Part shown: positions 1-9,338 of the stretch, in pieces
How the letters are laid out: each line of letters starts with the position of its first letter
Numbering within the stretch: position 1 is the first letter of the stretch
The notes under the pieces: model-generated
Database searches by the model: none
Seen by the model: only the letters and a program-made list of their open reading frames with translations
Told to the model about the DNA's origin: nothing
Position numbers and translations under genes: made by a program
NCBI GenBank assembly: GCA_965116055.1
Contig: OZ220466.1
Location: forward strand, 62,001 to 126,000
Direction of reading: 5' to 3'
DNA length: 64,000 bases
Source of the DNA: Bin55 sp965116055
Lineage (GTDB): Bacteria > Pseudomonadota > Gammaproteobacteria > Pseudomonadales > Azotimanducaceae

Positions 1-49
1 AAGGGGTCGGTTTCCGTACAGCTTTCGCACAGTGAGGTTGACGTGCTTC

Positions 50-195
50 TAGGAGCCTGTGACGTAGGATGATTTGGCACTTAGTAAATAGGATATATTA
101 TCCTATTTGATCTGCATATAGATTATTTTATTGATTACATCTATATAAAGATATATTTTACTAATCTTGTCCTAGGAAATTTTCTACGCGTTGAC
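50..195 (+). repeat. MITE-like element, copy 1 (decayed right end)
   Basis: This is an AT-rich element of about 150 bp. Its left end (TAGGAGCCTGTGACGTAGGA) matches the left end of the copy at 684-835, and the interiors align (AGTAAATAGGATA, TATAGATTATTTTA, AGGAAATTTTCTACG). The right terminal repeat is degraded after about position 190. It contains no coding frame, so any movement would have depended on a transposase encoded elsewhere. Confidence 0.65.
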
Positions 196-371
196 ATACC
201 ACTGCTTCACCTCCCTCGGCGACGCGCCGTGAGTTGTATCATCTTTGGTTCAATGCCGGCAGTGAGTTAACAGTGGCTGTACATACAAAGCCAAGACAGG
301 CGGGGACCATATGATCCCCAAACCTTAGAGCACATGCGCGTAAACCGTGCTGCATCACATCGGCAAAAACG

Positions 372-590
372 TTACTCGCCGAACAGGTACGTCAACCCGA
401 TAGCACCTAAGATACTAACGACCTGTATCCAGCGCCACATCCTATCCATTTTGATGTCCTTTTTGATATCCTTCAAATCGTCTGTGATGACTTTTAAAGA
501 TTCGTTAACGTCATGAAAGCATTCACTAATATGTCGTTCAGCACCGTCAAATCGATCCGGCACTAGCTGCATCGTCTCGTTATCGGCCAT
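372..590 (-). CDS. Small coiled-coil and membrane-anchor protein (72 aa)
   Basis: This is a hypothetical protein that I do not recognise as a named family. It has a charged, probably helical N-terminal part (residues about 15-48, rich in Asp, Lys, Glu and Ile at heptad-like spacing). One hydrophobic segment follows (about 52-69, containing VVSILGAIGLTYLF), so it may be a tail-anchored membrane protein. The layout resembles XhlA-type or holin-associated small proteins, but no sequence motif proves that. The ATG at 590 is preferred over the GTG at 596 because an AGG lies 7 nt upstream of it. It stands alone between two MITE copies. Confidence 0.5.
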   Translation of the reverse strand: MADNETMQLVPDRFDGAERHISECFHDVNESLKVITDDLKDIKKDIKMDRMWRWIQVVSILGAIGLTYLFGE

Positions 591-683
591 TATCACACCT
601 GCCGCTTATTTCGGGAGAAATCATAATTATTTTCCAGCGATTCGTGTAGCCACGCAACGTCGCATACGCCAGACGGAATTGGC

Positions 684-835
684 TAGGAGTCTGTGCCGTA
701 GGACGATTTGGCATTCAGTAAATAGGATACACTATCGTATTTATTCTTTATATAGATTATTTTACCTAATATTTCTACATGAGGATATATTCTCCTAATT
801 CTATCCCAAGAAATCTTCTACGGTGCAGGCTCCTA
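684..835 (+). repeat. MITE-like element, copy 2 (complete, 152 bp)
   Basis: This is the best-preserved copy of its subfamily. The left end TAGGAGTCTGTGCCGTAGGA and the reverse complement of the right end, TAGGAGCCTGCACCGTAGAA, form imperfect terminal inverted repeats of about 25 bp. The interior is AT-rich and non-coding. It lies just downstream of the VWA-domain gene. Confidence 0.75.
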
Positions 836-863
836 GGACAATACAAAGACGCGTTCGAGCTAC

Positions 864-2867
864 TTATCTTATTTGGCTGCGCTTCCCATTTATGTAATCC
901 ACTAATACATACTCCCCCAAACGTCGCGGATTGGTGTAGAAAACGCGGCCGCCGTTGATTTTAGTGACTTCCTCGATAAAGTTTGCGAAGTATCCATCCG
1001 CATCAAGCATAAAAGTATTGATCGCGATATCTCGTTTCGTACAGTGCTGCACAGCGCGATAGGTCGCACGCAACGTTGCGCGTGTCGGCGGATAGTTGAA
1101 TTGTGTTCGACCATTCACAAAATGTACCGTTGGCTCGCCATCCGAGATCAGGATCACCTGCTTCGTTCCGTGCTTGTGTTTGGATAGCAACTTCTCGGAG
1201 AGTAACAGCGCGTGCTCCATATTCGTACCGGTCATGTACTCGTCCCATTGCAGGTACAGTAATTCATGGGGTTTGACTTCTCTTGCAAGCACATCAAATC
1301 CGATCGTATAGAACGAATCATGCGGGAACTGCGAAGTGATCAAATGTTGTAATGCCATAGCCACTTTCTTCGCGGACTGAAAAGCACCCCGCATGGCCAT
1401 AGAAGTCGATAGATCAAGGCACAGAACCGTATGAGTCGACGCTTGATGTTCCGAGCGATGGACCTCAAAATCTTCCGCATCCAACCCGACTGGCGTGCCT
1501 GGACCACTGCGCTGGATGGCGTTGTAAATCGTTTTAGGCAAGTCAAGATGCGGGGGATCGCCATATTCGTACGACTTCGTCTCCATTTGACGATCGCCGA
1601 ATCGTCCTTCCTCGGGTAACGCATGCGAGCCGAGTTGGGCACGTCGTAATCGTGCGTATATCTCCGCCAGCGCTTTAAACCCAAGCTTGCGCGCACCGAT
1701 GGGCGTCAGTTCCCACTTGTGATCGTTACCTTCGCGAATCAGGCCTGCCTCCCTCAGCATCTCGCGGATTCGTTGGAGGTCGACCAACTCATCTTCGGCT
1801 TCGTCACCGAGAATTTCCCGAACCAAGTCGCGCTCAATCTTTTCTAAATCGCCCGAGCGCTCAGCAGTCAGAATCTGTTCTTTGAGACGTTCGTACTTAT
1901 GCATCAACTCAATGAGTTGCCGCGCAGAATCGATATCAAGCTCTTCTTCACCCCGAAAGCCGAACGATTTGCCAGGTGGCAATAAATATTCAAGTTCCTT
2001 GCGTAGCTTGTTGATTTCCGCATTCAGCTCGAGATCGTTAAAGCGATCCTGGAGCAGGTTCGTCAACTCGTCCCGTTGCGCTTTCGACATGGACCACAAC
2101 AATGACTGCGCCGCTGCCATTTGTTGTTGCATCTGTTCCAGCAGCTCATCCAACGACTGTGGAGGGCGGTCTCCGAACATATCTCCGTATTGCTGTATGA
2201 ATTCGTCGAATTCAATGTCGTCCTTATTTGCGATCTTCTTTATCAACATCTCGTTCAGCGCCTTCATCATGTCTTTCAAACGTCGCATGTCTTCAGACGA
2301 CAAGTTGTCGATGTGATCGGACAGATTCTTGAAAAACGAATCGGTGACGGCGTTGCGCAATTGCTCAAGTAGCTTTTGAAATTTGCGTTGCGCCTCCGGA
2401 TCGAGAAAGTCGTAGTCCTGCAACGCATTTAAACGCCCGGCCGGGTGTGGCGGCAAACGATCAAGCTCTTCTTGCTTTTGATCGGCGATCGCCCGATATG
2501 CATCTTGCGCGTAATCGTTCTCGTCCCCACTTAAGCCGTCCCGTATACGCTGCACACCCTCTCGCTCAAGTTGCACGATCTCTTCCAGCTGCTTTTCAAT
2601 ACCCTTCATGACGCTGGACAGATCGAATCGACGCAGTTGTTCGTTCTGGCGTTCGCGTAGCGAACGGAGCATGCTGTTCAGCCCACGCCGCTGTCCGGTT
2701 TGCGATTCGGGTATCCCGCGCGCCATCAAACGGCGCATCGCGTCTGTCAAATCGCCATACTCCGCTAAATCGTCAGCTAATTGCTGCAAAACATCGTCTA
2801 CGCCAAAGCTTGGCGTACGCGTGCCGTCCCACTCAAAGTAGCGGTGTCTTATCGGGATTCGACGCAT
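864..2867 (-). CDS. VWA-domain protein paired with a MoxR-type ATPase (667 aa)
   Basis: The N-terminal two thirds are long, charged and mostly helical, with Gln- and Leu-rich stretches. The C-terminal part from about residue 480 is a von Willebrand factor A domain. A complete metal-ion-dependent adhesion site is visible: D485-L-S487-T-S489, a Thr in MTGTN near 546, and D576 in ISDGEP. There is no signal peptide, so it is probably cytoplasmic. Only 9 bp separate it from the upstream AAA+ ATPase gene, so they are probably co-transcribed. Family knowledge: MoxR ATPase and VWA pairs act as chaperones that insert metals or remodel protein complexes. The client here is unknown and no obvious client gene is adjacent. 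Confidence 0.85.
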   Translation of the reverse strand: MRRIPIRHRYFEWDGTRTPSFGVDDVLQQLADDLAEYGDLTDAMRRLMARGIPESQTGQRRGLNSMLRSLRERQNEQLRRFDLSSVMKGIEKQLEEIVQLEREGVQRIRDGLSGDENDYAQDAYRAIADQKQEELDRLPPHPAGRLNALQDYDFLDPEAQRKFQKLLEQLRNAVTDSFFKNLSDHIDNLSSEDMRRLKDMMKALNEMLIKKIANKDDIEFDEFIQQYGDMFGDRPPQSLDELLEQMQQQMAAAQSLLWSMSKAQRDELTNLLQDRFNDLELNAEINKLRKELEYLLPPGKSFGFRGEEELDIDSARQLIELMHKYERLKEQILTAERSGDLEKIERDLVREILGDEAEDELVDLQRIREMLREAGLIREGNDHKWELTPIGARKLGFKALAEIYARLRRAQLGSHALPEEGRFGDRQMETKSYEYGDPPHLDLPKTIYNAIQRSGPGTPVGLDAEDFEVHRSEHQASTHTVLCLDLSTSMAMRGAFQSAKKVAMALQHLITSQFPHDSFYTIGFDVLAREVKPHELLYLQWDEYMTGTNMEHALLLSEKLLSKHKHGTKQVILISDGEPTVHFVNGRTQFNYPPTRATLRATYRAVQHCTKRDIAINTFMLDADGYFANFIEEVTKINGGRVFYTNPRRLGEYVLVDYINGKRSQIR

Positions 2868-2876
2868 GTTTATCTC

Positions 2877-4277
2877 TCAGCCACGCGCTTTATAGATGTC
2901 ACGATTAGACACCGATTCCTTACTGATTAATTCGTGTAGATGCATACCCTCAAGTAAAAACTCAAGATCCGCTGCCAACGAGACGGCCTCCGAAGCATGG
3001 TTATTCAGCGTATTGCGTAACGCTTCGGACGCAGCGATGCACGATGCGTATGTCTCAATAGGCACGTCTACACCGACCTCAAGAGACTCGGTGTGCTCGA
3101 AATACTCGACCATAGCCTCCATGTCATCAACATCATAAACACGATCCCAGACAGTCTTTATGGCGCGATTGATCAGGTTAGTGACAACGGCGTCTTCTTC
3201 GCTTTCATCAAAAACCTCGAACTCCAGCTTACCGTAGAGAGCTGGCGTAATGAAATGCAAATCGGAAATGCGCGGTACAACCATTTCTTCATTGAGTAGT
3301 AGCGACCGTCGGTGGGCATTGGCAAGCAATGTCTCATATACCGTGATAGACGTTCGTACGGACACCCCGGAACGCTGGTTGATGTCGGACGATGCACGCG
3401 CCTGATGCGTAATTTCCACCGCGATTGATGCCATATAGTCGGGAACGTTCAAGGCGCGACCGTGCAAATCCAACGGCGTGGCTTCCTGATGAACGATGTT
3501 CAATTCGTGCTCTGTGGATTGTGGATAGTGAGTACGCACCTGCGAACCGAATCGATCCTTCAAGGGAGTGATCAAGCGGCCACGATTGGTGTAATCCTCT
3601 GGGTTTGCCGTGACTACCAGAAACACATCAAGCGGCAAGCGTATCTTGTGCCCACGGATCTGCACATCGCGCTCTTCGAGCACATTGAGCAGTCCAACTT
3701 GAATCCTCTCAGCTAAATCAGGTAACTCGTTAATAGCAAAAATCCCGTGATTGACCCGTGGTATCAACCCAAAATGCAACGTCGATTCATCAGCTAAATA
3801 TCGCCCCTCCGCAATCTTGATAGGATCAATCTCACCGATAAGATCGGCGATCGTGATATCCGGCGTCGCTAGTTTTTCCGCGTAGCGCTCGTCGCGATGT
3901 AGCCATCGAATGGCCGCGTCGTTGCCTTGCTCGGCAATCAAGGATTTGCCTAAGCTGGTTATGGGAGCGAACGGCGATTCGGGAATCTCCGCATCGCGAA
4001 GGACGGGCAGCACTTCATCAAGCAACGCGGTGAGACTGCGTACGAGTTTGGATTTTGCTTGACCGCGCTCGCCTAACAAGATGAAATCCTGACAGCTGAG
4101 CAACCCGTTGACTATCATCGGTATGACGGTATCGTCATAGCCGATCATCCCTGGAAACAGCGGCTCGTTCGCTTGGAGTTTGCCGACGAGATTGCGCCGA
4201 ATCTCGTGTTTTACCGGATGAAACTTATAGCCTGAGGCCTTTAAGGCACCTAATGTGGTCGGTCGAGATTCTGTCAC
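2877..4277 (-). CDS. MoxR/magnesium-chelatase-like AAA+ ATPase (466 aa)
   Basis: This is an AAA+ ATPase of the MoxR/Mg-chelatase type. The Walker A loop GERGQAKS is at residues 69-76. The Walker B region GIFAINELPDL is at 178-188, with Asn where most AAA+ proteins have Asp. The segment TANPEDYTNRG near 223-233 has the expected sensor-1 Asn, and an arginine-rich part follows. The start is GTG, with AGGAG 8 nt upstream. It lies directly upstream of the VWA gene and probably works with it as an ATP-driven remodelling pair. The Asn variant may be normal for this subfamily, which I recall but cannot verify here. Confidence 0.85.
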   Translation of the reverse strand: MTESRPTTLGALKASGYKFHPVKHEIRRNLVGKLQANEPLFPGMIGYDDTVIPMIVNGLLSCQDFILLGERGQAKSKLVRSLTALLDEVLPVLRDAEIPESPFAPITSLGKSLIAEQGNDAAIRWLHRDERYAEKLATPDITIADLIGEIDPIKIAEGRYLADESTLHFGLIPRVNHGIFAINELPDLAERIQVGLLNVLEERDVQIRGHKIRLPLDVFLVVTANPEDYTNRGRLITPLKDRFGSQVRTHYPQSTEHELNIVHQEATPLDLHGRALNVPDYMASIAVEITHQARASSDINQRSGVSVRTSITVYETLLANAHRRSLLLNEEMVVPRISDLHFITPALYGKLEFEVFDESEEDAVVTNLINRAIKTVWDRVYDVDDMEAMVEYFEHTESLEVGVDVPIETYASCIAASEALRNTLNNHASEAVSLAADLEFLLEGMHLHELISKESVSNRDIYKARG

Positions 4278-4573
4278 GGACAGCTCCTGGGTTTGGCAGC
4301 GCGTATATAGTCGCGCTTGAGTAAGCGCAAACTAACGACTCGTTCTTTAACTATTCTAGAATGGTTTGCTTACCTCGTGATAACCATCTCGAACACACAA
4401 GCAGACTATATCGACTAACAGATCATCATTTATGGTCATACGGGCATACAGCGTGATGACCTCATGTCATGCCAAGAATCGAAACGATTCCAAGCATTCA
4501 CTCACCAATGTACTAAGCGCTTTTTAGAATCAATACCATTATTCGATTGATTTCCATCTGCTATGGCAGAATT

Positions 4574-5437
4574 ATGGCAGAATCCTTTGCACCCAATGAC
4601 ATAACACCTTGTGCTGAAGTCTCCGCAGCCTTGAATGAACCGATGCTCGGCACGGCGCCCCAAGTAGGCCTGTGGATCTTGCTTGAGGTGCGCGATACCT
4701 GGGAGCCAAAAAATCTCAAAGTTAATTCGCTCCCTCCTACGGCCAACGCATGGTTAACCGACGCCGAACACCGAGCCAACAAGCAAGGCTTGCTGCCGCG
4801 GGTTCAGTTCATCAAGCACCGCCGTAGACCATCCGACCCTTTAACCGTGATGAGTTGCCGCGATGGGATTCTTCGACGACAATCCATTGACACGTACGAC
4901 GAGCTATCGGATATTGATCCTTTGACTACATGCATGCCCGTTTGGGAGGAGACACTCTATCTAATCTGTACGCACGGCAAACGTGACATATGCTGTTCAA
5001 GAGAGGGATTGCCGACATGGCAACGCCTTGATAACCTATCTGGAGGTCGTGCGTGGCAGGCCACCCACCTTGGGGGCCATCGATTTGCGCCCAATGTATT
5101 GACGCTGCCGTCTGCACATATGTATGGCCGTGTATATCAGCACCAGGCCGAGCGCTTTTTCAACGACGTCGAATCAAACAAGGTGCCAACCCACTTCCTT
5201 CGGGGCAATAGCACACTGCCCCCGGTCGCGCAGGTTTGCGAGCCGACCATACGTAGTCAAGGCGGCCAATATTTGAGTATCTCGGAGGACGAAGTACTCT
5301 ACGAGACCACCCAGGGAACGCAGACGCTAGCCATACCAGACCAGGAGGCATTGGAAATTCTGTCCGGTTGCCGAGACCGTGAGTGGAAGACGGTAATGAC
5401 CTATCGACCTGTTGCACCCTCGAACGTCAAGGATTAA
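4574..5437 (+). CDS. Sucrase/ferredoxin-like [2Fe-2S] protein (287 aa)
   Basis: This matches the Suc_Fer-like family of thioredoxin-fold ferredoxins. The middle of the protein carries CTHGKRDICCSREGLP, and later comes HLGGHRFAPNVLTLP; this Cys-and-His pattern is characteristic of the family and of 2Fe-2S binding. The electron-transfer partner is unknown. I chose the ATG at 4574 (MAESFAPND) over an in-frame ATG nine codons earlier, although neither has a clear ribosome-binding site. The gene is convergent with the acyltransferase gene and their 3' ends overlap by 11 bp. Confidence 0.8.
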   Translation: MAESFAPNDITPCAEVSAALNEPMLGTAPQVGLWILLEVRDTWEPKNLKVNSLPPTANAWLTDAEHRANKQGLLPRVQFIKHRRRPSDPLTVMSCRDGILRRQSIDTYDELSDIDPLTTCMPVWEETLYLICTHGKRDICCSREGLPTWQRLDNLSGGRAWQATHLGGHRFAPNVLTLPSAHMYGRVYQHQAERFFNDVESNKVPTHFLRGNSTLPPVAQVCEPTIRSQGGQYLSISEDEVLYETTQGTQTLAIPDQEALEILSGCRDREWKTVMTYRPVAPSNVKD

Positions 5438-6305
5438 AGCGCTTTGCGCCTTTTCGCAGATCCGTAACCACGAATTCACGCAAACGCTGCGTTAAAAGTT
5501 CGATATCCATTTTTTGTGCAAGCTGAAACGGTTCGCCGATGGTTAACCGATAGGGACGACCGGCTTTCTTAACGATCTCACGGAACAACGTCATATCTTT
5601 CAGTTCCGTGTTGATATACCAGGTTATGTAATAGAACGCCGTGTTTTCCCCTTTGATATGCATTGGGATGACCGGTACTTCATTCCGCCGTGCAAAGCTC
5701 AACGCGGTTGTTTGCCATGGTCGTTCCTTCAATCCTCGCAGCGTCGGTTCGGCCAGACGGCCAGAAGGAAAGATCACGACCAGCCGATCGTCCGCGAATG
5801 CCTGATTGATCGCGCGAACTGTTTCGCGCGTCTTCTGGGTCGTGCGTTCATGTACGCGCCACTCTACCGGAATGATGATTTCCGCCAGTCCCGAAGCCGC
5901 GCGAACGGCATCCCGGTTGGCAACGAAACAAACATCCGCTCGTTTATCTTTGAACGCGTCGAATACGGCAATGCCGTCCGCAATACCTGCGGGATGATTG
6001 GGCGTGACGAGCGCGGGTCCGGACGCTGGAATGTGCTCAAGACCGTCCACCAACACCTGCAGATGTAGGAGGTCGGACATGTAGTCGAAAATCTCCAGAC
6101 CCGATTTGCCTTGCGCGGCGTCAACCATCTCCAGCGCTTTCGCATAACCAAGTACACCTTTGAAGAGCGATTTCATGAGTGGCCACAACACGCGATGCGA
6201 GCGCAGACGTTCGGCGCGCTCGTCAATCAATACATCAACGATGTGCCGCATCGGTGGTTCGTGCGTCGCGGCCTCAGGCAACGCGCGAGACCTTTTTATC
6301 AACAT
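5427..6305 (-). CDS. PlsC-like lysophospholipid acyltransferase (292 aa)
   Basis: This is an acyltransferase of the glycerolipid type. The usual NHxxxxD motif appears as NHPAGIAD and the second block as FPSGR, followed by a PVIPMHI block. Such enzymes move a fatty acyl chain to a lysolipid or related acceptor at the inner membrane. The exact acceptor cannot be read from the sequence. It is the last gene of a three-gene operon and overlaps the hydrolase gene upstream by 32 bp, so the two are probably translationally coupled. Confidence 0.75.
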   Translation of the reverse strand: MLIKRSRALPEAATHEPPMRHIVDVLIDERAERLRSHRVLWPLMKSLFKGVLGYAKALEMVDAAQGKSGLEIFDYMSDLLHLQVLVDGLEHIPASGPALVTPNHPAGIADGIAVFDAFKDKRADVCFVANRDAVRAASGLAEIIIPVEWRVHERTTQKTRETVRAINQAFADDRLVVIFPSGRLAEPTLRGLKERPWQTTALSFARRNEVPVIPMHIKGENTAFYYITWYINTELKDMTLFREIVKKAGRPYRLTIGEPFQLAQKMDIELLTQRLREFVVTDLRKGAKRFNP

Positions 6306-7077
6306 GCCTCACAAATTTCTTGACATGGAGGTTAAACGCTTCAGCCGCCTCCATATTCACCCCGTGCCCGGCTGGTAAATCCACCACGGTTAAGTGTGGC
6401 ATGGCCGTGGCGGCATAGGCTCGTAACGGCTGGAACCTGCGCTCGTGCATACCACACAGCAGAAGTGACGGTACCGTATTCGCAGCGACGCGCGAACGAA
6501 CCGACGCGTACGGACTCGTCCAGCGCATGGTCCCGGCGACCCCTTCGACCGTATGCAAGGTGGCATCGTCAATCAACGCTTGTTTCACCTCGGTAGGAAG
6601 ACGTTTGGCATGCCGCGGATGCACCGCGATACGGTCAATCGCGTGCATACCGCCTCGTACGATCCGATCATAAGACGACTCACTGGACTCTTGCCACAAC
6701 TCGCTCGTGGCCGCATCGGCAAATGCGGACGAGCTGTTCGTCAGAAATTGACCTAAAACTCGAGCTGGATGTTCTAGCGCGTATCGCATGGTCAATGCCG
6801 CACCAAGCGAACAGCCGCCGATAAACCAACGATCAATACCCAATCGCTCACGAATAGATTCGAACAAAAGCACGTAGCTAGAGGGGTTGTACGCACTGGG
6901 ATCCGTCGGCGCAGGCGACAAGTGGTGGCCCCACAATTCAACTGTGACCGGCGACGCAAACTCTGCGAACGCCGGCAGATTTAACAACCATTGAGAGCGG
7001 CTGGCCAACATACCGTGAACCAGGAGCAGCGGCGGTCCGCGACCGTCGTGCTCCTCGACGCTCGCGGCGTCTTTCAC
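6274..7077 (-). CDS. Alpha/beta hydrolase (267 aa)
   Basis: This has an alpha/beta-hydrolase fold. The oxyanion region is LLLVHGMLASRSQW near the N-terminus, the nucleophile elbow is GCSLG, and a late His lies in PAGHGVNME. There is no signal peptide. It overlaps the dehydrogenase gene by 4 bp upstream and the acyltransferase gene by 32 bp downstream, which marks a tight operon. The substrate is unknown; an ester or thioester intermediate shared with its operon partners is only a guess. Confidence 0.8.
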   Translation of the reverse strand: MKDAASVEEHDGRGPPLLLVHGMLASRSQWLLNLPAFAEFASPVTVELWGHHLSPAPTDPSAYNPSSYVLLFESIRERLGIDRWFIGGCSLGAALTMRYALEHPARVLGQFLTNSSSAFADAATSELWQESSESSYDRIVRGGMHAIDRIAVHPRHAKRLPTEVKQALIDDATLHTVEGVAGTMRWTSPYASVRSRVAANTVPSLLLCGMHERRFQPLRAYAATAMPHLTVVDLPAGHGVNMEAAEAFNLHVKKFVRHVDKKVSRVA

Positions 7078-8126
7078 AGGGCGTCCGCGACCGCTTGTAC
7101 CATGGCTTCGGTCGAAGCGTTGCCGCCTTGATCGGGCGTCAACGCGCTACCTTCGGCATAGACGCGCTCAATGGCGCGTTCCATTCGCGTGGCGTGCTCG
7201 CCGAATCCAAGATACGTCAACATCATGCTCACCGTTAACAGCGTTGCGGTCGGATTGATGATACCTTGACCCGCGATATCCGGCGCCGTACCGTGCGCTG
7301 GCTCGAAGTACGCATAGTCGTCGCCATAACAACCGCTAGCCGCTAAACCTAAGCTGCCGAGCAGACCGCCCGCGGCATCGGAGAGTACATCGCCATAGAG
7401 GTTTGGCATGACCACCACATCAAACCGTTGCGGTTCTCGAATCATGCGACAAGCAAAGTCGTCCACAATGAAATGGTCAAACGCCACATCGGCGTTCGCG
7501 GCCGCGACTTCCTGCGCTACTTCAAGAAAAAAACCATCGCTCACGCGAAGCATGTTGTGCTTCACGACGCAGGTGACTTTACGTTGCTTGGCGCGTTTCC
7601 GGGCCAGATCGAATGCAAATCGCACCACGCGCTCCGTAGCGCCACGCGTAATCGCTTTCACCGCGTACCGGCCTTCGCCAAGTTCGCGAAGAGGCTTTTG
7701 CGTCGTACGACCCGGACGGTTTAAAAATTCCAATTCTGTTAAGTCGCCCTCAACGGCGACGTAGAGATCTTCAAGGTTTTCACGCACGATGGCGAAATCA
7801 ATGCCGCTGGGATCTACAAGCGGACTTGCGATACCAGGAAAGTAGCGGCACGGTCTGACATTGGCATAGGTGTTTTTACCCCAGCGAAGATACATCAACG
7901 CCGCACCGGACTGGCCGCTAGTCGCACCGAACAACGTTGCGTCAGATTCATCTATGACACGGCGCGATTCGACTGGAAGGGGGCTCCCCGACGCTTCAAC
8001 GGCAGACTCCCCGACAACTGGATACTCGAACGCTAACGGTAGATTCTGATTACGCAGGAGTTCGATCGCTGGCCGCATCGCTTCCGGCGCTGCATCATCG
8101 CCCTCAATGACCGCGATTTGTTTCAA
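7074..8126 (-). CDS. Isocitrate/isopropylmalate dehydrogenase family protein (350 aa)
   Basis: This is a member of the NAD(P)-dependent beta-decarboxylating dehydrogenases. The family signature is clear in NLYGDVLSDAAGGLLGSLGL, and the metal/substrate region includes CVVKHNMLR and VRENLEDLYVA. The adenine-binding end contains EPAHGTAPDIAG. It could be an isocitrate, 3-isopropylmalate or tartrate/homoisocitrate-type enzyme. The absence of leuC or leuD nearby argues against a leucine operon. It is the first gene of an operon with a hydrolase and an acyltransferase. Confidence 0.8.
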   Translation of the reverse strand: MKQIAVIEGDDAAPEAMRPAIELLRNQNLPLAFEYPVVGESAVEASGSPLPVESRRVIDESDATLFGATSGQSGAALMYLRWGKNTYANVRPCRYFPGIASPLVDPSGIDFAIVRENLEDLYVAVEGDLTELEFLNRPGRTTQKPLRELGEGRYAVKAITRGATERVVRFAFDLARKRAKQRKVTCVVKHNMLRVSDGFFLEVAQEVAAANADVAFDHFIVDDFACRMIREPQRFDVVVMPNLYGDVLSDAAGGLLGSLGLAASGCYGDDYAYFEPAHGTAPDIAGQGIINPTATLLTVSMMLTYLGFGEHATRMERAIERVYAEGSALTPDQGGNASTEAMVQAVADAL

Positions 8127-8396
8127 AATAATCCAACCTCATGCCATTTCAAGCGGATATGTAGCTGTAGCTAGGACGCAAGCGTAGCAAGTTTAGCGGA
8201 TATGCCGAGCCTACCCTATGCGTTTGGTTAGGTTTAACGCTCAACGGTGGACAGCGACAAGCTGACGCCATGGTAGCATCAACCCACAATGAATGCATAT
8301 GGATCCAGATTGCCCGTGCAGTTTATTCGACAAAAGCGAACTTGCTTTCCACTTCGCGGTTCTAAAATCCAAATCTATCATCATGCACTGGAACGA

Positions 8397-9338
8397 ATGA
8401 AACATATCGCGCGTCATCAAAGGTTATTCAAGCTGTCAAGACTGCACTTAATGCTGACGCGCGCTTTCCTGCCTGGCATCATCGTCGTCGCGGCAAGTTT
8501 GGCGGACGCGCAAACACAAGAACATGGCCTTGACGCATCCAATGCGAACATCGCCGCTCCGAAGGGCTGTCCTATGTCGACCCCACTCGAGGTAGAGATG
8601 CCACTTCTCGACAAACTGGACCAAGCGCTTATCCGCGAATCAATGAACCTGGACGGCGAGCAACGCTTCCCGGTATGTGCGTTCCGAGCGCTTAGCGACT
8701 CTAATCGAAACAAGAACTGGGTTGAACAGTTCGTCCCAACCAACGCACCTGCTGCCGACCCGAGAGACAAAGATCAAATTGGTTGGCGGCTTGTGAGCGT
8801 TGAGGGCCGCGATCCTACCGAACGGGAACTCGCTAAATACAAGCACCGCGGAGGCATGCTCTATCCATATCTCGACTTGCACGAGCTAGTGGATTTCAGT
8901 CTCTTACGGGTGACTGAACGTAATGCTTCGCGCGTCGTTTTCGAAACCCAACCAACCGTCGCGTTTCTTGAGAAAAACCAGGCAGGCATGTTGACCGATC
9001 ACGTCGTCACTACGCTAGTCGTAGATACGACCTCAAGACGGATCGACTTCGTAACCACCACCCTCAACGAAGAATTTAAACCAAATCCATTTATGCGGGT
9101 TTACGATTTCGATCAATCGTTGGATTACGAATATGTACCTGAAGTAGGCGAGGTTATCCTCACTGAATTGAAGATGCGCGCTGATGTGAAATTCGTGGTG
9201 GTTCGGCGACAGTTTCATCTCAACGCCGATCTATACGACTTCAGCTGCCCAGCAGTGCTGCAACCGGTTGCATGTCAAGAACCAGTATCTATGACATCCG
9301 AGCAGCAACTCGGCGGTCATGACGAAGGCGACATCTAA
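8397..9338 (+). CDS. Exported protein of unknown function (313 aa)
   Basis: I do not recognise a domain. The N-terminus is a long basic stretch followed by a hydrophobic core (AFLPGIIVVAASLADA), which is a likely Sec signal with cleavage after ADA. The mature part has only a few Cys (KGCPMS, FPVCAF, DFSCPA, QPVACQ), which could form periplasmic disulphides. I chose the ATG at 8397 because GGA lies 5 nt upstream; the reading frame stays open to 8289. The 3' end overlaps prmA by 20 bp, so the two genes may be coupled. Confidence 0.6.
   Translation: MKHIARHQRLFKLSRLHLMLTRAFLPGIIVVAASLADAQTQEHGLDASNANIAAPKGCPMSTPLEVEMPLLDKLDQALIRESMNLDGEQRFPVCAFRALSDSNRNKNWVEQFVPTNAPAADPRDKDQIGWRLVSVEGRDPTERELAKYKHRGGMLYPYLDLHELVDFSLLRVTERNASRVVFETQPTVAFLEKNQAGMLTDHVVTTLVVDTTSRRIDFVTTTLNEEFKPNPFMRVYDFDQSLDYEYVPEVGEVILTELKMRADVKFVVVRRQFHLNADLYDFSCPAVLQPVACQEPVSMTSEQQLGGHDEGDI

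Noticed and set aside
4278..4573. tRNA or sRNA in the gap before the sucrase/ferredoxin gene
   Set aside because: A short hairpin (GCGCTTGAGTAAGCGC) is visible, but there is no cloverleaf, T-loop sequence or terminator.
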